A stretch of DNA of 64,000 bases, from NCBI GenBank assembly GCA_963734395.1, contig CAVTGY010000007.1, positions 744,001 to 808,000 on the forward strand, in the 5' to 3' direction. This stretch comes from Bog-756 sp963734395. GTDB taxonomy: Bacteria; Actinomycetota; Acidimicrobiia; Acidimicrobiales; RAAP-2. Under the pieces are notes generated by a model. It was not told the DNA's origin. It saw nothing but the letters and a program-made list of their open reading frames with translations, and did no database searches. Positions 32,749 through 43,589 of the stretch are shown here, one piece after another. The position numbers and the translations under genes are program-made. Every line of letters starts with the position of its first letter. The first letter of the stretch is position 1.

Positions 32749-33223
32749 GTGCCGCCTCCTGCCCAGCCACCGATCGGTCTTCACCTGGCCAGCGCGGCCC
32801 GGATCGTGCGGCGGGCCTTCGATGAGGCGCTCGCCGAGGCGGGAGGCTCTCTGCCGGTCTGGTTGGTGCTGCTCAACCTGAAGATTCGACGTCCCGCCAA
32901 CCAGCGGGAGCTGGCCGAGGCGGTCGGGGTCAGGGAGGCCACGCTCACCCACCATCTCAATTCCATGGACGCCGAAGGGCTCATCACCCGGCAGCGCGAC
33001 ACCACCAACCGTCGGATTCATGTGGTGGAGCTGACCGATGCGGGTGAGGAGACGTTCCTTCGTCTGCGGACGGCGGCGGTGGCGTTCGACCAGCGGCTCC
33101 GAGCCGGCATCACCGAGAAGGAAGTGGCCAGCCTCGAAGGCCGTACTCGACCGTCTGGTCCGAAACGTGGCGGCCGACGACGAACCTCGCCAATGGGCCG
33201 GACTTCTGGAGGCCAACCCTTAG
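32749..33223 (+). pseudogene. MarR family transcriptional regulator, C-terminal frameshift
   Basis: The winged-helix core is intact: LPVWLVLLNLKIRRPANQRE, LAEAVGVREATLTHHLNSMD (recognition helix) and GLITRQRDTTNRRIHVVELT (wing). An extra base near 33136 shifts the frame in the last dimerisation helix. The correct reading continues AVLDRLVRNVAADDEPRQW and stops at 33223 (restored length about 157 residues). The uncorrected frame runs to 33297 with unrelated residues. It probably represses the divergent NTF2-SDR-nitroreductase operon and responds to a small aromatic ligand. Confidence 0.82.
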
Positions 33224-33374
33224 TCGACCCGAGGTGGCCCGTAGGTATCCGTGACCTTCGGGCACTGAACCCGATGTCGGGTTCGAAAGCGTTGTGATTC
33301 ATTGTGGACCTGGTGGTCACCTTCCCGGTTTCATGCCTCTCAATTTTCCAAAATCGTCAGGCAGGTTCATGCCG

Positions 33375-34685
33375 TCATGAGGCATCAAAAACCGGCGTCG
33401 TCACCCCGATGAAGTGATTGGTCCCCAATCCAGAGGCACTGACCGTGCTTGGGGTCAGCCACACCCCGTAGGTATCGTCGAAGATCGTGTTGTGTGCGAC
33501 AACGAAATTGTACGGAGTGGTATCTGACCAGATGAGGATGCCGGTCGTCTGGTCTGAGATCGGTGTCGAGTCGGTGCCATCGGCGAGATCAACATTGTTC
33601 TTGCCAATGAGGTTGTAGACGAACGTGTTGCCGTTGACGTAGGCGTTGGGTGCGTGGCTGTGGACCGAGATTCCCGAAAGTCCGTTCCCCTCGATGAAGT
33701 TGCCGGAGACAAGATTGTTGTAGGAGGCGGTGTAGCTCCCCGGAGCGAAGATCCCGATGCCTGCCCCGTACCCTTCAACTCCGTTGCCGATCGATACGTT
33801 GCCGATGATCTTGTTGTTGTAGTCGCCACCGAATGAAGGATCGGGTTGCCCGGTGACGGGGTTCAGTCCGAGGTTGTGACTCGGGATGGTGATACCGCAG
33901 TCCTTGGTGTTGTCGGCGACATAGTTGCCCTGCACAAGGTTGTCGTGGTTCGGTCCGAACTCGTCAGTGAGCAAAATCCCACCGGCATTGGCCACCGACT
34001 TGTTGTCGATCACCGTTGAGTTGGCGACGCTCAAGAGGTGGATTCCCTCACCACAATCGGAACCCCCATTCGGTGTACAAAACATATAGGGGGAGGCCGG
34101 ATTGTTGAAGCCGAGGTCGTTACCCGTTACGTCATTGTGCGAGATCGTGACATTGGTGATCGGTGTACCTGTGTTTAGCGACATGCCTGCGACCGTGACT
34201 GCCACCGGATCTGGGTTGACGGCCAGGATCCCCTCGCCCTCGGCGCCCTCGACCGTGAACCCTGTGACGGTCACGTTGGAGGATTCGATCGTGACGCCGT
34301 TGTACGGGGCCTGACCGAGGATGGCGCCGGTGGAAGCACCAGGAAGTCCTGTGGCGTTGATCGTGGCATTCTGACCGATGAGTGTCAGCGCCTTGGTGAT
34401 GACCACGTCTTCGGTATAGGTGCCGGGGCAAACGACCACCGTGTCTCCGGGATTGGCGGCCGTCACCGCCGAGTCGATGGTGGAGTACTGGGCCTGTCCA
34501 CAATTCCATCCGTTGCCCCAGCCCCCATACCACGAATGACTGGGCTGATTCGATACAACCAAGGTCCGGGAGGAACCGCCACCCCCCTCGGTGTGGGCGG
34601 CTGCCGGGCCGGCCACGACTGCGACGGCTCCGGTCGCCAACACGACCGCGGCGACCGTTTGAATGAATCGAGATTTGATGTGCAT
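33375..34685 (-). CDS. Secreted right-handed parallel beta-helix protein
   Basis: This 436-residue protein starts at ATG 34685 (AAGGAGTGTC upstream); the longer frame to 34823 has no ribosome site. A signal peptide (FIQTVAAVVLATGAVAVVAG, cleavage after AAA) is followed by a pectate-lyase/NosD-like beta-helix. Its start is YSTIDSAVTAANPGDTVVVC and TYTEDVVITKALTLIGQNAT. Repeated coils then have N-x-I/V and GN/VSGN patterns (NNKIIGNVSIGNG, NNLVSGNFIEGNG). It probably binds or cleaves polysaccharide outside the cell. The enzymatic residues could not be assigned. Confidence 0.85.
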   Translation of the reverse strand: MHIKSRFIQTVAAVVLATGAVAVVAGPAAAHTEGGGGSSRTLVVSNQPSHSWYGGWGNGWNCGQAQYSTIDSAVTAANPGDTVVVCPGTYTEDVVITKALTLIGQNATINATGLPGASTGAILGQAPYNGVTIESSNVTVTGFTVEGAEGEGILAVNPDPVAVTVAGMSLNTGTPITNVTISHNDVTGNDLGFNNPASPYMFCTPNGGSDCGEGIHLLSVANSTVIDNKSVANAGGILLTDEFGPNHDNLVQGNYVADNTKDCGITIPSHNLGLNPVTGQPDPSFGGDYNNKIIGNVSIGNGVEGYGAGIGIFAPGSYTASYNNLVSGNFIEGNGLSGISVHSHAPNAYVNGNTFVYNLIGKNNVDLADGTDSTPISDQTTGILIWSDTTPYNFVVAHNTIFDDTYGVWLTPSTVSASGLGTNHFIGVTTPVFDAS

Positions 34686-35190
34686 GACACTCCTTGGGCA
34701 ATTCGTCAGCCACGGACCCTGTGATATTTGTGGGTCAGCCTTGTCCAGAAAATGACGACTTTCAACCGTCATCACTGTTCGTGTTCGGGCGAATCCAGCA
34801 GGTGAACAGTCGCTGCTCGACAAAGCAGCCGAGATGTCATTGTTCCCGTCAGTACATCAGGACTAAGTTGGGAAGAGCGTCACTCCCTACTCCGCCACCT
34901 TGAAGTGGGCGGCCCCCGGCTCGCAACTGAGCCTCAAGGGAACGTTGCCACACGCCCATGTGTGCCGAAGGGCCACGGGTCAGATAACCGCCACCGAGCC
35001 ATTGGTGCTTGGGGGACGGTTGGCTGGATGTTCCCACAAATCAGGAAAGCCGATTGCTCCCTAGCCGGTGTGTCAGTACTCTGAACTCTGAGGGCGCTAC
35101 CCACGCCTCAGAATGCCCACCGCGCCGCCCCCCACTGACCGACTCTTGCGGGGATCCCGGGGCAAGTAGCCCTTCGACCCCATTGGCTGC
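34686..35190. other. Intergenic stretch between beta-helix and EAL-GAF genes
   Basis: I see no gene here. The 34686-34760 part should hold the promoter of the beta-helix gene. Confidence 0.4.
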
Positions 35191-36967
35191 TCAGCGAGCA
35201 GTCGTCGTCGTAACACCCTTCACGGCCGAATCTGGGACTCTTCGAACTGAACGAAGCATTGATTCAAGCACCGCAGCGGCATGATCGGCTAGCAATTCGA
35301 GCGGCTCCACCCGGTCCCCGGTCAGCCGAAGAGGTCGGGAGTGGGCCAAGACGACCGTACCGAACCGCTGCCTCTGTGCCCAAAGTGGCAGCACGACTAC
35401 CGCTCGAGCACCTGCGGAACGCAGGGACTCCGTGCCGACGAATCCCGGGCTCGTGGCATCTCCTGCCGTGTAGCAAGATCGGATGTCCCCAACCAAGGTT
35501 GAGAGGGCGTCCAACTCATTGCCGTCAAGGGCCACCAGGCTCTCTGCCAGCGGCCCGACGGCCGTGAGAACCGACGGTCCCTGCGGCTGGTCGATGATGA
35601 GACACGCCGAGTCCATCTCTGCGGCATCGATGAAGCGGTGAAGGACCTGGTGCGGCAGGTGGCGACTTGAAAGGAGCCCGGAGATGGACACCGACGCTTG
35701 AGCTGCCCGATGCCATCGAGAGTTGCCCGGGCTGACACCAATGACTCCGAGCCGATCGGCGAGGAGTCGGGCAACTGACTCTGTCATCTCCAACGCGTCC
35801 GTGGTCAGAGGACTGAACGACTCCACGTTGAGAGAGCCGACCGCATCGCCGTTCACAATGATCGGGACACAGATTTCCGAGACGACCCCCGGAACCGACA
35901 CTCGGTAGTCAGGGTGAGACGACACGTCCTCAACCACGACCGACTTGGCTGTGGCCCACGTCCTTCCGGTGATTCCCGCCGTACCGGACATGCCATCGAG
36001 GACCTGCCACAGACCTCGTTGAGCCACGCACCGTAACTCGTGGTTGCGCTCAAGATACAAACTCGTCAACAGGTGGCTGTGTCTGTACAAGGTTTCGGCA
36101 GCGACCTCACAGGCCTCCAACACGTTCTCGACGCGCGCCAAGGCTTGTTGCAAACCGTGCTCTCGGAAGTTCGGATGGGAATCGCCCGCGCCCCTGATAT
36201 GCGATTTCGGTGGACCGGTGCGCTTGATGTCCGGCCAGGGAGCGACCCGGACGGGCCAGGAGGTATCCCTGCACCAAGTGCACCTCGGCGTCACGAAGGA
36301 CGTCCAGTTCGCCCCTCGTCTCCACGCCCTCAGCGATAACACTTGTGCCAACCTCACGGGCGAAGGCCACGACCGCGCGCATCAGGGCCCGTCGATTCGG
36401 GTCCTCATCGACGCCGCTGACCAACTCCCGGTCGAGTTTCAGGTAGTCCGGTGACAACTCGACAACATGACGAAGGCTCGAATAGCCGGCGCCTGCATCG
36501 TCGATTGCCAGCCGCACGCCGCGCTGCAAATACCCAGCCAGGCAATTCCGGAGGGCTTCGTAGTCCTCCACTGCCTCCTGCTCGGTGAGCTCGACGACGA
36601 GTCGATCCGGAAATTCGGTGCGGAGGTCAAGGAGCGCGGGTTCAGCGATCGTGGAAGGACTGGCGTTGACAAACAGCATCCGTCCATCTGGCGGGGCACC
36701 GAGCTGGATTGCAGCGGCAAGGCAGGCCAACTCAAGTCGCTTGCGCAGGCCGAACTCCGACGCCTGGTCAAGCCACCAATCCGGCGGATGCCGAGGGTCG
36801 ATGGGCATCCGGGCAAGCGCCTCATACCCGACCACGACCATGTCTCCGGGGCGAACAATGGGCTGGACCACCGCGGTGATCACACCTGGCTCGCAGAGGT
36901 GCTCGATTGCGCGCCGCAGGTCAACCTCCACTTCCGAGCGCGATCGCTCGGCGTCGGTGACGGTCAC
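35191..36967 (-). pseudogene. EAL-domain cyclic-di-GMP phosphodiesterase with GAF sensors, one frameshift
   Basis: The product begins at 36967. Residues about 25-240 are an EAL domain with its usual catalytic residues visible: YEALAR, FVNASP, VELTEQE, AIDDAGAGYSS, LKLDRELV, AEGVETR and VQGYLLARP. After this the frame shifts near 36237. The other frame continues with a coiled linker and two GAF-type domains (GITGRTWATAKSVVVEDVSS, ICVPIIVNGDAVGSLNVES; then ARAVVVLPLWAQRQRFGTVV, read in part) to 35191. Restored length is about 591 residues. It degrades cyclic-di-GMP under control of the GAF domains. It is divergent from a GGDEF gene. Confidence 0.85.
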
Positions 36968-37194
36968 CTATTCCCCATCGGCAACGATCTCAGGATCCTT
37001 GAGCGTCCTGATTGGAAAGCTGCCTAGGCTACGGATGTTCTGCTCAGCCGGCGCCGGCTTGTGGGTCTCCATCAGGCCCGTTGGCCGATTCTTCTGGATC
37101 ACCATCGAGGGATCACCCCACCCGACGGTTATTCAGCGACCGGTGACCGGCTTCAGGCGTTGATCACATTTCAAGCTCGTTTCCGACTTCGACG

Positions 37195-38463
37195 GTGTGC
37201 CGGCGCGCTCGCTCCGAATGGTGTTTTCCTCCACCGTGCCGAGGTCTAGGACCTCGTTGGGACAGGCGTTCCCGCAAGGCCGTGTCCGGCGGATCCGGAA
37301 CCCGTGATCGGATCAAGGGAGCGTTCCTGCCTGCCGATATATCCTTTGTGCGGAGTCGTCGGGGAGAATCAGGGCAGTCGACGGACGGGTCTGACCCGAA
37401 TCGTCTTCTTGGAGTCGAGAATCTGGTCCGCGACTCGGAGCAGGACCTCTGGCGCCGGCACCTGTACATGGGGATCCTCTCGTTCGTCCTTGGCGGACTG
37501 CTGCTGGTGGCATACATAACCCTGACACCAGACGTTCCGCATCGAAGGATATTGATGACGCTCGACATCGTCGCGATCATTGGTTCCGTGTTCGTCGCCG
37601 GCCCGATCGGGAACCGGTCGCTCGGGGCGCCTTGGCGCGAAACCTTTTTCTTCGCCTGGTCTGTCGGGACGATCGTGGTCATCGCGGTCGCGATCGGGCT
37701 CGACGGCGGGGCGGGGAGCCCTCTGGCCGGGCTGCTGGTTCTTCCTGTTCTGTTCGGCGGCCTTCTCTACCGACTGCGCGAGGTCGTCGGCTTGGCCGTG
37801 CTAGCGCTCTTAAGCTTCGGGTTGATCTACGCCACCGGACAGTCTGGGGACGGCGCTCGCGCTTTGGCCAGCGCCGTGATGATCGGGGTCGCAGGCGGCA
37901 TCTCGGCCATGGCGGCCATGAACCGCGACATCGGGGAAGAGGAGCGACGAACGCTGACCGAGAGCCTTCACCGCCTCGCCACCTACGACGGCCTCACGGG
38001 CTGCCTCAACTATCAGTCCTTCCAGGCCAGCTTGATCAACGAAGTCGAGCGAACCGAGCGTTACGGGCGTCCGCTGAGCGTGGTCATTGCCGACCTAGAC
38101 GGGTTCAAGACCATCAACGACGGGCATGGACATGCCGCGGGGGATTCCGCACTCGTGAGCATCGCCAGCGCGTTGCGAGATGGTGTTCGATCCGCCGATC
38201 TCGTCGGGCGGATCGGCGGCGACGAGTTCGCGCTCCTTCTTCCAGAGACGCCTACGATGGACGCGCGCCAACTCGTCGAGCGGCTTCAAATGGCGATTGA
38301 CAGCGTTGCCGCGCCGGAGCAGCTCACGCTGAGCTTCGGCCTGTCGACTTGGCACGGACCACAGGATTCGCCGTCCGAGCTTCTCCGTCGAGCCGACTCG
38401 GCGCTCTACGAGGCGAAACAGCACGGACGGGACCGTTTGATGGTCTGGGCAGCTCACCGCTAG
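37195..38463 (+). CDS. Membrane diguanylate cyclase (GGDEF)
   Basis: The product is up to 422 residues. Five to six transmembrane segments (residues about 95-235, for example MGILSFVLGGLLLVAYITL and EVVGLAVLALLSFGLIYAT) precede a GGDEF domain: YDGLTGCLNYQSFQ, VIADLDGFKTINDGHGH, the active-site loop RIGGDEFALLLP, and the C-terminal ADSALYEAKQHGRDRL. It makes cyclic-di-GMP from GTP. An inhibitory RxxD site is not evident. The start is uncertain: GTG 37195 is the longest, while GTG 37348 is plausible and would remove a low-complexity N-terminus. It is divergent from the EAL-GAF gene, forming a synthesis/breakdown pair. Confidence 0.9.
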   Translation: MCRRARSEWCFPPPCRGLGPRWDRRSRKAVSGGSGTRDRIKGAFLPADISFVRSRRGESGQSTDGSDPNRLLGVENLVRDSEQDLWRRHLYMGILSFVLGGLLLVAYITLTPDVPHRRILMTLDIVAIIGSVFVAGPIGNRSLGAPWRETFFFAWSVGTIVVIAVAIGLDGGAGSPLAGLLVLPVLFGGLLYRLREVVGLAVLALLSFGLIYATGQSGDGARALASAVMIGVAGGISAMAAMNRDIGEEERRTLTESLHRLATYDGLTGCLNYQSFQASLINEVERTERYGRPLSVVIADLDGFKTINDGHGHAAGDSALVSIASALRDGVRSADLVGRIGGDEFALLLPETPTMDARQLVERLQMAIDSVAAPEQLTLSFGLSTWHGPQDSPSELLRRADSALYEAKQHGRDRLMVWAAHR

Positions 38464-38540
38464 GTGGCTGCGTCCAGCCCTGCGACCAGCAGATCGAGCA
38501 GTCTTGCCGTTTTGGAGCGCAAACGATCCTGGCGGTCGGA

Positions 38541-39338
38541 TCAGGCCAGAGCCTCGAGAAGGGCAGGCACATCGACCACCGAGTCAACTACGTGGTCCGG
38601 CCGGCCTTTCGGGTGGGCCAGGTCAGCCTCCCGGAACTTCCCCGTTCGCACCAGCACTCCGCGGATACCCGACGCTTGCGCACCGAGCACATCGGCCTCG
38701 ATGTCGTCGCCGATCATGAGCACATCCGCCGGCTGCGCTCCCACCACCTGGTCGAGCACTGCCCCGAAGAATGCAGGCGAGGGCTTCCCCACCACAGTGG
38801 CCGACACGCCTGCGGCCTGTTCGAGACCCACGATGAATGCCCCCATGTCCAGCTTGAGACCCTCGGCGGTCCGCCAATCGAGGTTCCGATGCATCGCCAC
38901 GAGCATTGCCCCCCTCACCAGGGTTTCGAATGCCCGGTCAAGGAGGTCGTACGTGATCGAGGGGCCCGCTCCGCCGGTCAACACGGCGTCAGCCCCCTCG
39001 TCCTCGGTGATCGTCACGCCCGCGAGATCTTCGCCGATCTCACCGTGGTTCACCAGCAGACACCGTGCGTCGGGACTGTGCAAGCCCAGATATCCAGCGG
39101 CAGCACGAGGCGCAGTGAACACCTCGTCGGGATCGACCTCGAATCCGGCCTCATTCAAGCGAGCGGCCACCGCGGAGCGGGTCGTCGAGGTGGTGTTGGT
39201 CACGAACGCGATCGGTAGGCCCGTGCCCCGCAACGACGAAAGGGCGGCGACAGCGCCGGGCAGAGCCTTCCATGACACCGTGAGAACGCCGTCGATATCG
39301 AGAAGGAGAGCGCCGGGAGGGCTCACGGGTACACACAC
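38541..39338 (-). CDS. HAD-superfamily IIA phosphatase (NagD-like)
   Basis: This 265-residue enzyme starts at GTG 39338 after GAGAGG, 38 bp beyond the channel gene stop. HAD motifs are LLLDIDGVLTVS (nucleophile Asp and general acid), VTNTTSTTRSAV, VGKPSPAFF (Lys) and MIGDDIEADVLGA. A C2-type cap lies between motifs II and III. It is cytosolic and likely hydrolyses sugar or nucleotide monophosphates, or p-nitrophenyl phosphate-like substrates. A longer frame to 39521 is antisense-free but lies inside the channel gene's 3' end. Confidence 0.88.
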   Translation of the reverse strand: MCVPVSPPGALLLDIDGVLTVSWKALPGAVAALSSLRGTGLPIAFVTNTTSTTRSAVAARLNEAGFEVDPDEVFTAPRAAAGYLGLHSPDARCLLVNHGEIGEDLAGVTITEDEGADAVLTGGAGPSITYDLLDRAFETLVRGAMLVAMHRNLDWRTAEGLKLDMGAFIVGLEQAAGVSATVVGKPSPAFFGAVLDQVVGAQPADVLMIGDDIEADVLGAQASGIRGVLVRTGKFREADLAHPKGRPDHVVDSVVDVPALLEALA

Positions 39339-39375
39339 CGGCCCGGCCTCTCTGCGATTGCGACGGGAGCCGTGC

Positions 39376-41227
39376 TCATCGAATCGAGTTGGTGACCTGG
39401 ATGGGCGCATCCTCGGCACCAGGCTGGGCCGAGCGGTTGTCCGAGCCAGCCCCGGTGCGCTGGTCACGCCGCAGCACCTCGAGTAGCTCTTCGTAGGGGC
39501 CGAGGAGGTACGCCTCGTCACCGCCCTGGAAACGGGTCCCCCGTCGGGGCGGGTGCTCGAGCGTCGCCGCCCGCCCGCCGCAGGGCGATCACCCGGGTGC
39601 GGGCCGAGAGGTCCTGCATGGCCAGGCCCTCGAGCCCGCCGCCGGGAGCGATCGCGCAGCCGGCCGACCAGGAACGGCTGCTGGTCGACGTAGAAGGTCT
39701 CGAGGACGTCGAGGCCCGAGGGCGGCGCCGACGAACCACGGGGCGGCCAGGGCCGAGGTCGAGCGCACGTGGCGGAAGCCGAAGTTCCGCTCCATCATGC
39801 GGGCCAGGTCCCGGTCGAAGACCCGCAGGACCACCGGCACCTCGTCCCAGCGGTCGCCGAGCGACTCGCGCACGGCCAGGCCGGTCTCGATGTTGGTCAG
39901 ATCGGCGCTGGTGAGGATGGCCACCGCCGAGGCGTCGGCCAGGTTGACCATGGCGTGGGTCTGGCGCTGGGTGGCGTCGGCGATGACCACGGGGACGCCG
40001 AGGGCCCGGGCCCGGCCCAGGTAGCGGTTGGTGTCGTCGTGCTCGACGACCACCACTCGGCCGCCCTCGGCCAGGAGCCCCTCGACCACCCGGATCCCGA
40101 CCGAGCCGAGGCCGACGACCACCACGTGGCCGGCCATGCCCGGCACCCGCCGTCGACCGAGCGACTGCTCGATGCGCCGGCTGACGAGGACGTTGGTGAA
40201 GAGGGCGAAGGCGGTGGTGACCAGGGTCACGCCGACGACGATGAAGGCGATGGCGAAGACCTGGAGCCAGGCACTCTGGGCGGCGAAGGAGTAGTCGCCG
40301 AAGCCGACGGTGGCCACGGTTTCGACGGTGAAGTAGGTCGAGGTCAGGAGGTCGAGATGGGGGTGGGTGATCGGGTCGACGTAGGCGAGGTGGATGACGA
40401 TGACCGCCACCACCAAGAGAGCAGCCAGACCGCCGAGGGCGAAGACGAGGCCCCGGGCGCTGTCCTGCATGAGCCCGAAGCCGGCGTCGAGCCCTCGTCA
40501 CCAACGAGATCGAGACGCGGGCGGGGCGACTGGCCATCGGTCGACGTCGACGCCGACCGTCCGAGCTCGTCGGGAGTGCCGAGCACCGCCACCCGGTCGC
40601 CGGCCGACACCGGATGGTCGCGCCCCGGACAGCAGGCCATCTCGCCGCCGTCGACCGGCATGACGGCCACCGGGGCGAGGTTGCCGAAGTGACTCCGGAA
40701 CGTCGGGTGGCAGCCCTCGTCCTCGTCAACGGCGACCTCGACCACGGCGAAGCGCTCGCCGCCGAGCTCGATGTCGTGGGTAGGCTGCCGAGGCACGCCT
40801 CCACGAACGAGGGCGCGGCCAGGGCGGCCACGTCGAGCACGCTGCCCGGCTCCGCTCACCCGTCTCGAGGGCCCGGCCCACCGACGGGTTGGCCAGCTGG
40901 ACGACCAGGCGGACGTCGGGTCGGGCCTCTCGCACCCGCATGGCGATCTCGAGGGTGACCAGCTCGTTGGTCTCGACGCAGATGACGGCCAGCGGCCCGG
41001 TCGAGCCCGGCCTCGGCCAGCCCGTCGCCGAGATGCGCGCTGCGGTGGATGTGGACAACGCCCCAGCCCTCGACGATCCGGGCCAGCCGGAGGTCGGGGT
41101 CGTCGTCGACCACGACCACCGGCGACCCCCGAGGTGCAGCTGCTCGACGGTGCGCAGGCCGACGCCCTGCAGGCCGCACACGATGACGTGGCCTGTCCGG
41201 GCCGCTCTCGCTCCAATGGCTTGTCAT
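39376..41227 (-). pseudogene. Potassium channel with two RCK/TrkA-N domains, many frameshifts
   Basis: The pieces lie in order along the minus strand but in different frames. A first NAD-binding domain (VICVETNELVTLEIAMRVRE, LVVQLANPSVGRALE) is followed by a linker with RFAVVEVAVDEDEG. The pore region is FTVETVATVGFGDYSFAAQ, whose TVGFGDY is a K+ selectivity filter between two transmembrane helices. A second Rossmann domain (MAGHVVVVGLGSVGIRVVEG, NIETGLAVRESLGDRWDEV) leads to a tail with DEAYLLGPYEELLEVLRRDQ ending at 39376. At least six single-base shifts are needed to join them. Restored, it is about 615 residues. The indel density suggests sequence error. Confidence 0.75.
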
Positions 41228-41264
41228 CGGCGACCGAGCGACGCCGGATACTTGTCTGGCCGAC

Positions 41265-42843
41265 TCACCGGTGCTGGCGCCAGCCGCGCTCGAAGGGCAG
41301 CCGCCAGCTGCGGGGACTGATGAGATCAGCGATGCCCGGCGGTCCCCACGAGCCGACCCGGTAGAGCTGGACCTCGGGCGGGCGTCGAGCAGCGGGTGGG
41401 AGACCTCCCACAGCCGTTCGATCCCCTCGGCGTTGGTGAACAGCGTCTGGTCGCCGCTCATGGCGTCGTGGATGAGCCGCTCGTAGGCCTCGAGGACGCT
41501 CGTCGGCGTGGTCGGTCTCGTGCAGGGCGAACTGCAGGCTCAGCTTGTCGAGCTTCATGCCCGGGCCCGGGCCGCTTGCCGTAGAAGGACAGCGACAGCC
41601 GGGACGAGTCGGCCAGGTCGAAGGTCAGGTGGTCCGGACCCTGGGTACCCACGCCCGACCCGGCGGGGAACATCGACTTGGGCGGCTCCCGGAAGGCGAT
41701 GGACACGATGCGCGCCCCCTCGGCCATCTGCTTGCCGGTGCGCAGGAAGAAGGGGACGCCGGCCCAGCGCCAGTTGTCGATCTCGCAGCGCAGGGCCACG
41801 AAGGTCTCGGTGTCGGAGTCGGGGGCCACCCCGTCGCTCCAGCGGTAGCCCTCGTACTGGCCCCGGACCACCTGGGTCCGGGTCGATGGGGCGCATGGAG
41901 CGGAAGACCTTGTTCTTCTCCTCGTTGATGGCCCGTGGCTCGAGGGCGGTCGGTGGCTCCATGGCCACGAAGGCCAGGATCTGGAACAGGTGGGTGACCA
42001 CCATGTCCCGGAAGGCACCGGTCTGCTCGTAGAACGCAGCCCGGAGGCCGACCGACAGGGTCTCGGGCACGTCGATCTGGATGTGGTCGATGTGCTGACG
42101 GTTCCAGATGGGCTCGAAGAGCCCGTTGGCGAAGCGGAAGGCCAGGATGTTCTGGGCCGCCTCCTTGCCCAGGAAGTGGTCGATGCGGAACACCTGGTCG
42201 TCGTCGAAGACCTCCTGAACCACCGCGTTGAGCTCGCGGGCGCTGGCGAGGTCGGTCCCGAACGGCTTCTCCATGATGATCCGGGCCCGCTCGGTCAGCC
42301 GTGCTTCGCCGAGGGTCCGCACGACGGCGTCGGCGGCTGAGGCGGGATGCTCAGGTAGTGCAGGCGCCGGGGTTCGCCGCCGAGCTCCGCCTCCGACCGC
42401 TCGACAGCCCGGGCCAGACCGTCAGCTCCATCTGACCCGGGCACGTAGGTGACGTACCGCCGGAACTCTCGCCAGTCTTCGTCGGTGACCTCGCCTCGGG
42501 CGTGCTCGTCACAGGCGGCGCGGGCCATGGCGTGGTAGTCGTCGTCGTCGAGCTCCTCGAGCGAGGTGGCCACGATCCGGCACTCGGGCAGCAGGCCGGC
42601 CCGGGAGAGGTGGAAGAGGCCCGGGAGGAGCTTGCGCCGGGCCAGGTCCCCGGTGGCCCCGAACAGGACGATCACGTGGGGCGGAGCGGGGAGGTGATTC
42701 GCCAGGACGGGCGAGCGATTCGCCTTATGGTCGACAGCCTCAGTCGACCCACCAGTGCCACTGGGCTCAGAGCTCCCAACCCCTGGCCGCAGGGGAACCA
42801 GGGCGGACCGGTGTCCGCCCACCAGGTCAAACGAGCTGGTCAC
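41265..42843 (-). pseudogene. zwf: Glucose-6-phosphate 1-dehydrogenase, several frameshifts
   Basis: Start is GTG 42843 after GGAGAGGGAGG. Segments in successive frames give a complete G6PD: VIVLFGATGDLARRKLLPGL (NADP-binding), then RIIMEKPFGTDLASARELN, the active-site RIDHFLGKEAAQNILAFRFA, DHIQIDVPETLSVGLRAAFY, FLRTGKQMAEGARIVSIAF and the C-terminal LFTNAEGIERLWEVSHPLLD. At least five one-base shifts (about 42335, 41890, 41570, 41505 and 41390) interrupt it. The enzyme oxidises glucose 6-phosphate in the pentose phosphate pathway. It lies 37 bp upstream of the K+ channel gene. Confidence 0.85.
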
Positions 42844-43349
42844 GCTACCTCCCTCTCCTTGCGGAGCGCGTTGGCTCCCTCCTGGCTGCTCTCGACCTCC
42901 ATCCGCCGGCCTGCCCTCGGCCTCATCCCGGCGGCGGCGACTCCTACCAACCGACGCTACGAAGCTCCCGTTTCCGGAAGATTGCGGCTGTGAATGCATC
43001 ATGTGAACGACCAGGCTGAGGGTGGTGGTGAGCAACGAAGAGGTTCATGAGAATGGAGCTGTCTCTGGACCGTGCGGCGATAGTGGGGCCGGTCCAAGCG
43101 GGGCGTGCCGTCGTACAGCCAGCATTGTGTGTAAGACGATGTGAGATCAATCGATGTGGTGCACGTGGCACAAGATTCCGTGGTTCGCGCTCACACAAAA
43201 AACGCACGCGCCGTTGACAACGATGGTCAGGTGGTCAGTCATAAAGGCCGAACATGCCGCATCGATTTCCTGCGTTGACTGAGAGTTATTCAGAACGCCC
43301 GTGTCCGACAGGATGCGAGGTTTTTTCATTGCGGACTACCATCTGCGAC

Positions 43350-43589
43350 ATGCAATTCGGTGGAGAGGACAAGCTGAGGCTGCCGGTGGGCGGTCCTGTT
43401 TTCTGTCCGTTTTATCAAGGGTCCGAACTCGTGGAAGGTCCATACCCGGTGCGTGACAAGAACGGCATGAGGTACTACCGGTCGATTCGCTGCCCCGAGG
43501 GTGGCGAACTCTATGCCGCAAAGGTGGACCCGCCGCCCTTCATCAGGGTCGAGGTGGATGTGCCCTCGTCTCCTCCTTTCACCGCCTGA
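43350..43589 (+). CDS. Small hypothetical protein
   Basis: This 79-residue frame begins MQFGGEDKLRLPVGGPVFCP. It has two Cys-Pro motifs (VFCPFYQG and RCPEGGELY) that could bind a metal. A longer frame from 43254 exists. There is no clear ribosome site and no family match in memory. Confidence 0.4.
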   Translation: MQFGGEDKLRLPVGGPVFCPFYQGSELVEGPYPVRDKNGMRYYRSIRCPEGGELYAAKVDPPPFIRVEVDVPSSPPFTA

